Assembly: GCA_040004775.1 (NCBI GenBank)
Contig: JBDUAD010000034.1
Span: forward strand, 1 to 25,673
Direction of reading: 5' to 3'
Length of the DNA: 25,673 nt
From: JALZBL01 sp040004775
GTDB lineage: Bacteria > Actinomycetota > Actinomycetes > Mycobacteriales > Jatrophihabitantaceae
Position numbers and translations under genes: made by a program. This document shows positions 7,559 to 13,921 of the stretch, in pieces. Below the pieces are notes generated by a model. The model worked only from the letters and a program-made list of their open reading frames with translations. It was not told the DNA's origin and made no database searches. The stretch's first letter is position 1. Each line of letters starts with the position of its first letter.

Positions 7559-8293
7559 TCAACCGAGCAGTCCGTGCAGCAGCGCGGCCGTGCCGTCCAC
7601 GTGTTCGGCCATCAGAACGCGGGCCGCCTCGGCGTCACCGCCCAGTACGGCGCCGACGATGCGGGCGTGCTGACGGTCGGAGTGGGCGATGTTGGCCGGC
7701 AGGACCGGGATGGCCCGCAGCAGCTCGTCGAGCCGGAGCTGCACCTGCGCCACCGCGGCCGCCAACGTGGGGCTGCCGGCCGCAGCGGCGATGGCCATGT
7801 GCAGCCGCGTGTCCGAGAGACGTCGGCGTTTCTCGGGGGCGGCGGTGGCCTCGGCCAAACAGGTGCGCAAGGTCGAGCGATCCTCGGCGGTCAGCGTGCG
7901 ACCCGCCGCCAGCTCGGCCGCTCCTGGTTCGACCACCCGCCGCATGTCCAGGGCGTCCTGCAGCAAGTCCCCCATGGACCGCCCGATCCGACGCGCGCCG
8001 CGCCGGGACAGCTGCTTCGGCGCCACCACGAAGGTTCCGCCGTGTCGGCCGCGCCGGGACTCGACCAGCCCGACCTCCCGCAGCGCCTTGATCGCCTCCC
8101 GCAGGGTGACGCGGCTGACGGCCAGCGTGTGGGCCAGTTCCCGCTCCGGCGGTAGTTGCTCTCCGGCGACGAGCACGCCGAGCCGGATGCCGCTGGCCAG
8201 GCGCTCCACAGTGACCTCGAAGGCGTTGCGGACGGGAACCGGCGAGAAGACCGCGCTGGCCCACAGCGCTTCGACGCTCCCGCCTTCGCTCAC
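7559..8293 (-). CDS. GntR/FadR-family transcriptional regulator (FCD domain)
   Basis: A 244-aa one-component regulator. The winged helix-turn-helix spans about residues 21-90, with the GntR signature LPPERELAHTLAVSRVTLREA and the wing GRHGGTFV. The C-terminal all-helical FCD ligand domain spans about 110-240, with probable metal ligands Asp161, His165, His209 and His231. Such proteins usually repress catabolic operons and are released by a small-molecule effector. It sits 52 bp upstream of the GS-like gene on the same strand and is divergent from the permease, so it probably controls both. The GTG start at 8293 has no clear ribosome-binding site. Confidence 0.88.
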   Translation of the reverse strand: MSEGGSVEALWASAVFSPVPVRNAFEVTVERLASGIRLGVLVAGEQLPPERELAHTLAVSRVTLREAIKALREVGLVESRRGRHGGTFVVAPKQLSRRGARRIGRSMGDLLQDALDMRRVVEPGAAELAAGRTLTAEDRSTLRTCLAEATAAPEKRRRLSDTRLHMAIAAAAGSPTLAAAVAQVQLRLDELLRAIPVLPANIAHSDRQHARIVGAVLGGDAEAARVLMAEHVDGTAALLHGLLG

Positions 8294-8462
8294 CGTGCGC
8301 CGTCGGTCACTTCGGCGCTCGATTCACCGTTGTCGATCACGTGCGAAATGGTATGCCGGTCAGGCCGAAACAAGAATGTCACGGGTGATGTCTGGACCGC
8401 GCGGGAGCGATGGCCTTACGATCCGCGCCACCGATGCGCGAACGACACGAGGGAGCTCTGCC
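8294..8462. promoter_or_regulatory. Divergent promoter region between regulator and permease
   Basis: This 169-bp spacer must hold the promoters of both the FadR gene (-) and the permease (+). It contains GGTATG at 8350-8355 within AAATGGTATGCCGG, which partly resembles the AAAGGTATGGGTACC repeat in front of the GS-like gene. The permease ribosome-binding site GAGGGAG ends about 7 nt before its GTG. No terminator or RNA gene is visible. Confidence 0.4.
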
Positions 8463-10034
8463 GTGGCCAGCACCGAACGCCAGCTCGATGCCGACGAACA
8501 GCGACTGGCCGAACTCGGCTACAGGCAGGACCTGAACCGCAACTGGTCCGGCTTCTCGAACTTCGCCATCTCGTTCTCGATCATCTCGATCCTGGCGGGG
8601 TGCTTCACCAGCTTCGCTGCCGGGTGGAACAACGGCGGCCCGGCCGCGATTGCGTGGGGCTGGCCGATCATCGCCGCGTTCATCCTGGTGATCGGATTGT
8701 GTATGTCCGAGCTGGTGTCGGCGTATCCGACGTCCGGCGGCATCTACTGGTGGGCGTCCAAGCTGGGCGGTCCGAAGGCCGGCTTCTACACCGGGTGGCT
8801 GAACCTCATCGGGCTGCTGGCCATCGACGCCTCGGTGGCCTACGGGTGCGCGACCTTCTTGGACCTGACCCTCAGCTCGTTCAGCACGTCCTGGGCCAAC
8901 GGGTACAGCCTGAAGCGGGTGTTCGTCCTGTTCATCGCCGTGCTGGCCCTGGCCGCCTTGGTGAACATCTTCTCCTCACACCTGCTGGCGGTGCTCAACA
9001 ACATCTCGGTCTGGTGGCATGTGGCGGGGGCGTCGGCCGTGGTGCTCATTCTGCTGTTGGTGCCCAAACACCACGCCGGCGTCGGCGCGACGTTCACCCA
9101 CACCGTCAACAACACGGGCCTTTTCGCCGGCCACACCCATGGGGCCGGGTTCATCTTCTACGTAGTGCCCCTGTCGGTCATCCTGACCCAGTACACGATC
9201 ACCGGCTACGACGCGTCGGCGCACCTGTCCGAGGAGACGCGCTCGGCCGCGGACTCCGCCGCCCGCGGCATCTGGCAGTCGATCTTCTACTCCGCCATCG
9301 GCGGCTGGATCCTGCTGCTCGCGTTCCTGTTCGCGGTCCAGGACGAGGGCGCGGTGACCAGCGGTGGCGGCGGCGTGGCGGTCATCTTCAGCCAGGCGCT
9401 GAGTGCCAACTGGGCGGGCACCGTGCTATTCATTGCCTCGGCCGGGCAGTTCTTCTGCACGGTGGCGTGCATGACCAGCACCACCCGGATGCTCTACGCG
9501 TTCAGCCGGGACAAGGCCGTTCCGGGCTCGCGCTACTGGGCACACCTCAACCACAACCGCGTCCCGGTGTACGGGGTGCTCCTGTCTGCCTTGGTCGCCA
9601 TTCTGATCACGCTGCCCGCCCTGGTCGAGGTCGACATCAACGGGGCGCCGGTGCCGGTGGCGTTCTTCGCCGTGGTGTCCATCGGCGTGATCGGCCTGTA
9701 CGTGGCCTTCGCCATCCCGATCTATCTGCGCTGGAAGGCCGGCGACAGCTTCCAGGTCGGCTCGTGGACGCTCGGGCCGCGTTACCGCTGGATGTGCATC
9801 GTGGCCGTAGCCGAGATCGCCGTCAGCTCGGTGATCGCGCTGTTGCCGACGTCCATCGGCGGGATGCCGTTCTCCGACGACTTCGCCTGGAAATACGTCA
9901 ACTACACCCCGATCGTGGTTTTCGGGGCCTTGGCCCTGCTGTGGGTGTACTGGCACGTCTCGGTCAAGCACTGGTTCACCGGACCGACCATGACGATCGA
10001 CCCGGTGGAGGTGGGAGCCGAACCCAATTCCTGA
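8463..10034 (+). CDS. APC-superfamily amino acid/amine permease
   Basis: A 523-aa integral membrane transporter with about 12 hydrophobic segments, beginning around residue 28 (NWSGFSNFAISFSIISI) and ending near 505. It carries ACT/APC-family landmarks: the N-terminal GYRQDLNRNWSGFSNF block, SAYPTSGGIYWWASKLGG near residues 87-104, and the central TGYDASAHLSEETRSAA segment. This places it with proton-coupled GABA/choline/amine permeases of the plasma membrane. The reading frame is open far upstream, but the start is set at GTG 8463 because GAGGGAG precedes it with 7-nt spacing and the family N-terminus begins there. It is divergent from the FadR regulator and the GS-like operon, so it most likely imports the amine that the GS-like enzyme modifies. 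Confidence 0.9.
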   Translation: MASTERQLDADEQRLAELGYRQDLNRNWSGFSNFAISFSIISILAGCFTSFAAGWNNGGPAAIAWGWPIIAAFILVIGLCMSELVSAYPTSGGIYWWASKLGGPKAGFYTGWLNLIGLLAIDASVAYGCATFLDLTLSSFSTSWANGYSLKRVFVLFIAVLALAALVNIFSSHLLAVLNNISVWWHVAGASAVVLILLLVPKHHAGVGATFTHTVNNTGLFAGHTHGAGFIFYVVPLSVILTQYTITGYDASAHLSEETRSAADSAARGIWQSIFYSAIGGWILLLAFLFAVQDEGAVTSGGGGVAVIFSQALSANWAGTVLFIASAGQFFCTVACMTSTTRMLYAFSRDKAVPGSRYWAHLNHNRVPVYGVLLSALVAILITLPALVEVDINGAPVPVAFFAVVSIGVIGLYVAFAIPIYLRWKAGDSFQVGSWTLGPRYRWMCIVAVAEIAVSSVIALLPTSIGGMPFSDDFAWKYVNYTPIVVFGALALLWVYWHVSVKHWFTGPTMTIDPVEVGAEPNS

Positions 10035-10176
10035 CCCCTCCGGAACGGGCTCGGGGGCCCGGTACCTCGCCGAGACCTCGTCGGGACACACCGGGACGAC
10101 GGGTGCGAGGGACCGCCGATGTCGTATCGTCGAGGAGTCGGTGGAGGGGCCGTCGATGCGCTCCCGCCGACGTACT

Positions 10177-10217
10177 GTCCAGCCCCGCGCCGTCCCCCCA
10201 ACGACGTGGGGCTGGAC
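10177..10217. terminator. Strong GC-rich hairpin, candidate bidirectional terminator
   Basis: GTCCAGCCCC (10177-10186) pairs perfectly with GGGGCTGGAC (10208-10217). The stem can extend inward by a G-T wobble and two more pairs. There is no T-tract, but the location between two convergent genes, about 140 bp after the permease stop, fits a GC-rich actinobacterial terminator. Confidence 0.4.
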
Positions 10218-10251
10218 CTTCTGCGGGCTGATGTCCCCAATCTGTCCGACC

Positions 10252-10281
10252 GCCGTAGCGCGGCTTCTCACGCGCTACGGC
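10252..10281. repeat. 11-bp inverted repeat (hairpin A)
   Basis: GCCGTAGCGCG (10252-10262) and CGCGCTACGGC (10271-10281) are perfect reverse complements around an 8-nt loop. The stem shares bases 10261-10262 and 10271-10274 with the left arm of the larger repeat at 10261-10324, so the two structures exclude each other. Confidence 0.6.
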
Positions 10282-10324
10282 CCACGTCTGGACCGGTACC
10301 GCGACCACCACGCGTGAGAAGCCG
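10261..10324. repeat. 14-bp perfect inverted repeat (hairpin B)
   Basis: CGGCTTCTCACGCG (10261-10274) and CGCGTGAGAAGCCG (10311-10324) are perfect reverse complements separated by 36 bp. The spacer contains the palindrome CGGTACCG (10294-10301). It could be a long hairpin in RNA, a two-site protein-binding element, or a relic of a small mobile element; nothing else supports the last option. Confidence 0.6.
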
Positions 10325-10363
10325 TCCACGGCCGTCCGGACGCGGTCACGGTAAGCCATGGAC

Positions 10364-10672
10364 TCAGTACCGAGGCGCAGCGCGAGACCGACGCACCACC
10401 GGGGCCCGCCGATCGCGACGGCTCCAGCAAACGGCGTGCCAGTGGCGGCGATCGGTGGCCTCGACGTCGTCCTCGGGCCAGACGACGAGGTGCTGGCCGC
10501 CCCGGATCTCCTGGTCGCAACCCGGGCAGCGGTAACTACGTCCGCCCGGCACGGAGCTGACCGTGCGCACGACGTGGGGCAGACCCCGCCAGTCCTCCAC
10601 GACCTGCCTGAACGAGATCACTTCAGCCGGGTCGGGCCGCTCCTGGCGAGCGCGGCGGTTGGCCCTGGGCAC
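10364..10672 (-). CDS. Small conserved actinobacterial protein with Cys/His zinc-binding pattern
   Basis: A 102-aa basic protein. CPGC (Cys49, Cys52) and HWHAVCW (His79, Cys82) form a Cys2-His-Cys pattern that could bind one zinc ion. The N- and C-termini are Arg-rich, which suggests nucleic acid contact. I recall similar short actinobacterial proteins annotated loosely as ATP/GTP-binding, but no P-loop is visible, so that label is not supported here. The GTG start at 10672 lacks a Shine-Dalgarno sequence and is preceded at 6 nt by TAACCT, a good fit to a leaderless -10 element. It lies 43 bp downstream of the duplicated hydroxyacyl-CoA dehydrogenase on the same strand. Function unknown. Confidence 0.7.
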   Translation of the reverse strand: MPRANRRARQERPDPAEVISFRQVVEDWRGLPHVVRTVSSVPGGRSYRCPGCDQEIRGGQHLVVWPEDDVEATDRRHWHAVCWSRRDRRAPVVRRSRAAPRY

Positions 10673-10678
10673 AGGTTC

Positions 10679-10684
10679 AGGTTA
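10679..10684 (-). promoter_or_regulatory. Candidate -10 box of a leaderless promoter
   Basis: On the minus strand TAACCT lies six bases before the GTG at 10672. This matches the TANNNT spacing of leaderless actinobacterial transcripts and explains the missing ribosome-binding site. No strong -35 is evident. Confidence 0.35.
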
Positions 10685-10715
10685 GCGAGCCACCGCCGGC
10701 GGTCCGACTCACTGC

Positions 10716-12404
10716 TCACGATTCGCCGCTCCCGTTGTGACTGCGCAGGCCGCGACCCGTCGTCCGGCCGATCCGACCCGCGCTCACCAGGCGCTCGAGC
10801 AGGACGGCCGGGAGGAGCCCGGCATGGCCGATCTCGGCGTGGATGCGGCGTTGAACGGACAACGCGACGTCGAGGCCGATCTCGTCGAGCAGTGCGATCG
10901 GGCCGACCGGGTAGCCGCAACCGAAACGCATCGCCGCGTCGATGTCATCGGCAGTGGCGTATCCGCGCTCCAGCATCCGGACCGCGTCGTTGAGGTAGGG
11001 CATGAGCAGGGCGTCGACCACGAAGCCGGCCCGGTCGGGAGCCCGGACCGCGCGTCGGCCGAGGCGTTCAACCAGATTCAGCGCGAGGACCTCGGCGGCC
11101 GGATCCGTGACCACGGTGGTCACCACCTCGACCACCGGTGCGTCCGGGGCGGGACCGGGCACGTGCAGACCGACCACGCGCTCGGGTCGGCCGGCGGCGA
11201 CCGCGACGTCAATTACCGGCCCCGCGCCGGACGTGGTCGCGAGCAGCGCCGGCGCCTCCACCATGCGGTCGAGGGCGCCTAGCCGAGCCCGGGCGGACTC
11301 GGCGTCCCCCCCGCTGGCCTCGATGACCACGTCGCAGACAGTCAGCTCGGCCGGCGTCGTGACTCCGGGGTCGTCGTCGGCCACATGGACGACGTCGAAG
11401 CCGGCCGCGGTGGCCGCCTGGACCAGAGCGACCGCGGCGTGGCTGGCGCCGACCACGCCGATTCCGCGGACGCCGGCCGAGGCACCGGCCCCGGTCGCCG
11501 GCGACGGTGGCGTGTCCCGGTCGGCGGCCACCGAGCCCGAGCCCGGCCCGGCGTAGGTGTAGAAGCCGCGACCGGTCTTGCGGCCCAGCAGTCCGGCGGC
11601 GACCAGTCGGCTGAGAACCGGCGCCGGCGCGTGCCGTCGCTCGCGGGTCTGGCGGTACAGCGTCTCCATGATTTCCAGGCCGACGTCCAGGCCGATGAGG
11701 TCGAGCAGCTCGAGTGGACCGAGCGGCACGCCGACGGCCAGGCGCATCGCGGCGTCGATCTCTTCCCGCGAGACGCCACCGTCCTCCACCATCGCCGCGG
11801 CCTGGTTGAGGTAGCCGAAGAGCAGGGCATTGGCGACGAAGCCCGCCCGGTCGCCCACGGTCACGCCGACCTTGCCCAACGACCGGACCAGCGCCTCGAC
11901 GTCGGCCACCACTCCGGGCTCCGTGAGCTCACCGCGCACGATCTCGACCAACTTCATCACCGGCGCCGGATTGAAGAAGTGCAGGCCGATGACGCGGCCC
12001 GGACGTCCGGTGGCCGCGGCCAGCTCGGTGACCGACAGTGACGAGGTGTTCGAGGCCAGCACGGTGGCCGGGCTGCACACGGAGTCCAGGCGGGCGAAGA
12101 TCGCATGCTTCAGGTCCAGCCGCTCAGGCACCGCCTCGACCACCAGCCCGACGTCGGCCAGCGCGGGCAGATCCGTGGTGAACTCGACCCGGCCGGTGAG
12201 CGCGGCCTGCTCGGCCCCCGTGAGCGCGCCGCGCGCCATCGCGCGGCCGGTCGAGTCGGCCAGATGGTTCCGGCCGCGCTGGAGCGACGCGGCGTCGACC
12301 TCCACCGCGACCACGTCGAGGCCAGCGCGGGCGAACACCTCGACGATGCCGGCACCCATCGTGCCGAGACCCACCACGGCGACCCGGTGGATCACTGAGG
12401 TCAT
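10716..12404 (-). CDS. Duplicated 3-hydroxyacyl-CoA dehydrogenase with a degenerate second half
   Basis: This 562-aa protein contains two tandem 3-hydroxyacyl-CoA dehydrogenase units. The first (about 5-284) is intact: NAD motif GLGTMG at 12-17, Glu in VVEAVPE near 90, SNTSS at 118-122, His142 in GLHFFNPAPVMKLVE, and a complete C-terminal helical domain. A Gly/Ala/Pro linker (about 285-312) leads to the second unit. There the GxGxxG position reads GASHAA, the SNTS position reads TTSG, and His414 survives in GLHVPGPAP. Its C-terminal domain (about 456-556) is well kept. The second NAD site is therefore probably dead and the unit structural. The ATG at 12404 overlaps the ALDH stop (ATGA). A longer GTG start at 12419 is possible but less likely. 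Role: NAD-dependent oxidation of 3-hydroxyacyl-CoA in beta-oxidation or a related pathway. Confidence 0.88.
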   Translation of the reverse strand: MTSVIHRVAVVGLGTMGAGIVEVFARAGLDVVAVEVDAASLQRGRNHLADSTGRAMARGALTGAEQAALTGRVEFTTDLPALADVGLVVEAVPERLDLKHAIFARLDSVCSPATVLASNTSSLSVTELAAATGRPGRVIGLHFFNPAPVMKLVEIVRGELTEPGVVADVEALVRSLGKVGVTVGDRAGFVANALLFGYLNQAAAMVEDGGVSREEIDAAMRLAVGVPLGPLELLDLIGLDVGLEIMETLYRQTRERRHAPAPVLSRLVAAGLLGRKTGRGFYTYAGPGSGSVAADRDTPPSPATGAGASAGVRGIGVVGASHAAVALVQAATAAGFDVVHVADDDPGVTTPAELTVCDVVIEASGGDAESARARLGALDRMVEAPALLATTSGAGPVIDVAVAAGRPERVVGLHVPGPAPDAPVVEVVTTVVTDPAAEVLALNLVERLGRRAVRAPDRAGFVVDALLMPYLNDAVRMLERGYATADDIDAAMRFGCGYPVGPIALLDEIGLDVALSVQRRIHAEIGHAGLLPAVLLERLVSAGRIGRTTGRGLRSHNGSGES

Positions 12405-13921
12405 ACCCCGCGGCCCCACACCGTCTGCACCAGGGTCACCAGGTTCTGGAAAGCCTTCGGCTTGCGCTCGAACGTCTGCAGGTTGATCGGCCCGGCGAAC
12501 CGCCGGCGGGTCACGGCCCGCGACCAGGCGAACTCACGCAGCCCGTCCGGGCCGTGGATGCGCCCGAAGCCCGAGGCGCCGATCCCACCGAACGGCACCG
12601 ACGGCACGGCGGCGAAGGTGATCACCGAGTTGATGCTGACCATGCCGGCCCGCAGCCGGTCGGCCACCGCCCGCCCGCGTCCGGCGCTGTACACGGCGGC
12701 CCCCAGACCGTAGGCCGTGGCGTTGGCCCGGCGCACGGCCTCGTCCTCGTCGGCGACCTTGTTCACGGTCAGCGTCGGGCCGAACGTCTCGTCCTGCTCG
12801 GCCGCGGCGTCGGCCGGGACGTCGGTAAGGACGATCGGGTCGACGAACGGCGCGCGCACCGACTCGATCCCGCCCACCACCGCGGTCGCGCCGCGGTCGA
12901 GCGCCTCCTGCACGTGGCGGCGAATGACGTCGACCTGGCCCGGCATCGTGATCGGACCCATGTCGGCCAGGCGGTCGTCGCCGGCCCGCAGCCCCGACGC
13001 GCGGCGGGTGACCTCGCTGACGAACCGGTCGTAGGCACCCGGTGTGACGTAGGCCCGCTCGATGCCCACGCAGGTCTGCCCGGCGTTGGACATCGCGCCC
13101 CACACCGCGGCGTCGGCCGCCGCGTCGACGTCGGCGTCGTCGAGCACGACCAGTGCATCCTTGCCGCCGCACTCGATGACCACCGGGGTGAGCGTCTCGG
13201 CGCAGGTGGCCATGACCTTCTTGCCCGTGCCGGTCGACCCGGTGAACGCCAGCTTGTCCACGCCCGAGCGGCACAGCGCGGTGCCGGTGTCCGCGAGCCC
13301 CGTGGCCAGGGAGAACACCGGGTACTCGGGCACCACGGTGGACAACGAGCGCACCAGCCACTGCCCGACCGCGGTGGTGTACTCACTCGGCTTGAACACC
13401 ACGGCGTTGCCGGCGGCAAGGGCATAGCTGATCGAGCCCATCGGCGTGTGGACCGGATAGTTCCAGGGCCCGATCACGCCGACCACGCCGTAGGGCTGGT
13501 AGGACACGCTGGTCGAGTGGTTGGCCGCGAGCACGCCGGGCAGCGTGCGGTGCCGGCCGAGAATTCTGCCGGCGTGGCGAGCGGCCCAGTCCAGGTGCTC
13601 GATGGCCACCGCGATCTCGAACAGGGCGTCGTCGGTCGGCTTGCCGTTCTCGGTGTGCATCAGCTCAGCCAGCTCGCGCAGATGCTTGGCCAACGACGTG
13701 CGCCAGGCCAGCAGGCGCTGCTTGCGCCCGTCGGGGCCGAGCTCGGCCCACCAGCGGGCGGCCGGCCGGGCCGCGTCGACCACCGCCTGCACCTGCGCCG
13801 CGGTCATGACGTCGAAGGTCGCCACCACCTCGCCGGTGGCCGGGTTGAGCGAGTCGAAGGTCTCGCGGCCGTGGCCCCCGGCCGTCGCCGCGTCGGTGTC
13901 CCGCTTGTCGAGGGTGGTCAT
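12401..13921 (-). CDS. Aldehyde dehydrogenase of the GMC operon
   Basis: A 506-aa ALDH-superfamily protein with Asn154 in PWNYP, nucleotide loop FTGSTGTG at 226-233, general base Glu250 in IECGGK and nucleophile Cys284 in NAGQTC. The frame is open well upstream, but the ATG at 13921 overlaps the GMC oxidoreductase stop (ATGA) and matches the family N-terminus, so that start is chosen. The C-terminal tail (KPKAFQNLVTLVQTVWGRG) is longer than in soluble betaine-type enzymes and amphipathic in appearance, which may allow membrane association as in class-3 fatty aldehyde dehydrogenases. Placed between an alcohol oxidoreductase and a hydroxyacyl-CoA dehydrogenase, it likely turns an aliphatic aldehyde into the acid. 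Substrate inferred. Confidence 0.88.
   Translation of the reverse strand: MTTLDKRDTDAATAGGHGRETFDSLNPATGEVVATFDVMTAAQVQAVVDAARPAARWWAELGPDGRKQRLLAWRTSLAKHLRELAELMHTENGKPTDDALFEIAVAIEHLDWAARHAGRILGRHRTLPGVLAANHSTSVSYQPYGVVGVIGPWNYPVHTPMGSISYALAAGNAVVFKPSEYTTAVGQWLVRSLSTVVPEYPVFSLATGLADTGTALCRSGVDKLAFTGSTGTGKKVMATCAETLTPVVIECGGKDALVVLDDADVDAAADAAVWGAMSNAGQTCVGIERAYVTPGAYDRFVSEVTRRASGLRAGDDRLADMGPITMPGQVDVIRRHVQEALDRGATAVVGGIESVRAPFVDPIVLTDVPADAAAEQDETFGPTLTVNKVADEDEAVRRANATAYGLGAAVYSAGRGRAVADRLRAGMVSINSVITFAAVPSVPFGGIGASGFGRIHGPDGLREFAWSRAVTRRRFAGPINLQTFERKPKAFQNLVTLVQTVWGRGV

Larger units (their letters stand above)
10035..10363. other. Gene-free stretch rich in inverted repeats
   Basis: No convincing coding sequence lies here between the convergent permease and small Cys/His protein genes. 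The stretch contains a 10-bp stem (10177-10217), an 11-bp stem (10252-10281), a 14-bp inverted repeat (10261-10324) and short palindromes at 10294-10301, 10328-10335 and 10334-10341. It could be a pair of 3' UTRs with terminators, a structured RNA, or a remnant. No transposase remains are recognisable. Confidence 0.5.

Noticed and set aside
2491..8091. Very long plus-strand open frames (2491-4014, 3896-6235, 6235-8091) opposite the reductase, MBL, SDR, ALDH and GS-like genes
   Set aside because: They are antisense shadows caused by high GC3: compositions are His/Arg/Gly/Val-rich with no motifs, while the minus-strand frames have complete family signatures.
10261..10324. 14-bp inverted repeat as insertion-sequence termini
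   Set aside because: Only 36 bp separate the arms, no target duplication or transposase was found, so a hairpin or binding site is more likely.
10119..10993. Plus-strand open frames 10119-10535 and 10358-10993 as possible transposase remnants near the inverted repeats
   Set aside because: No DDE or other transposase motif and a composition typical of shadow frames; the minus-strand Cys/His protein explains part of the segment.
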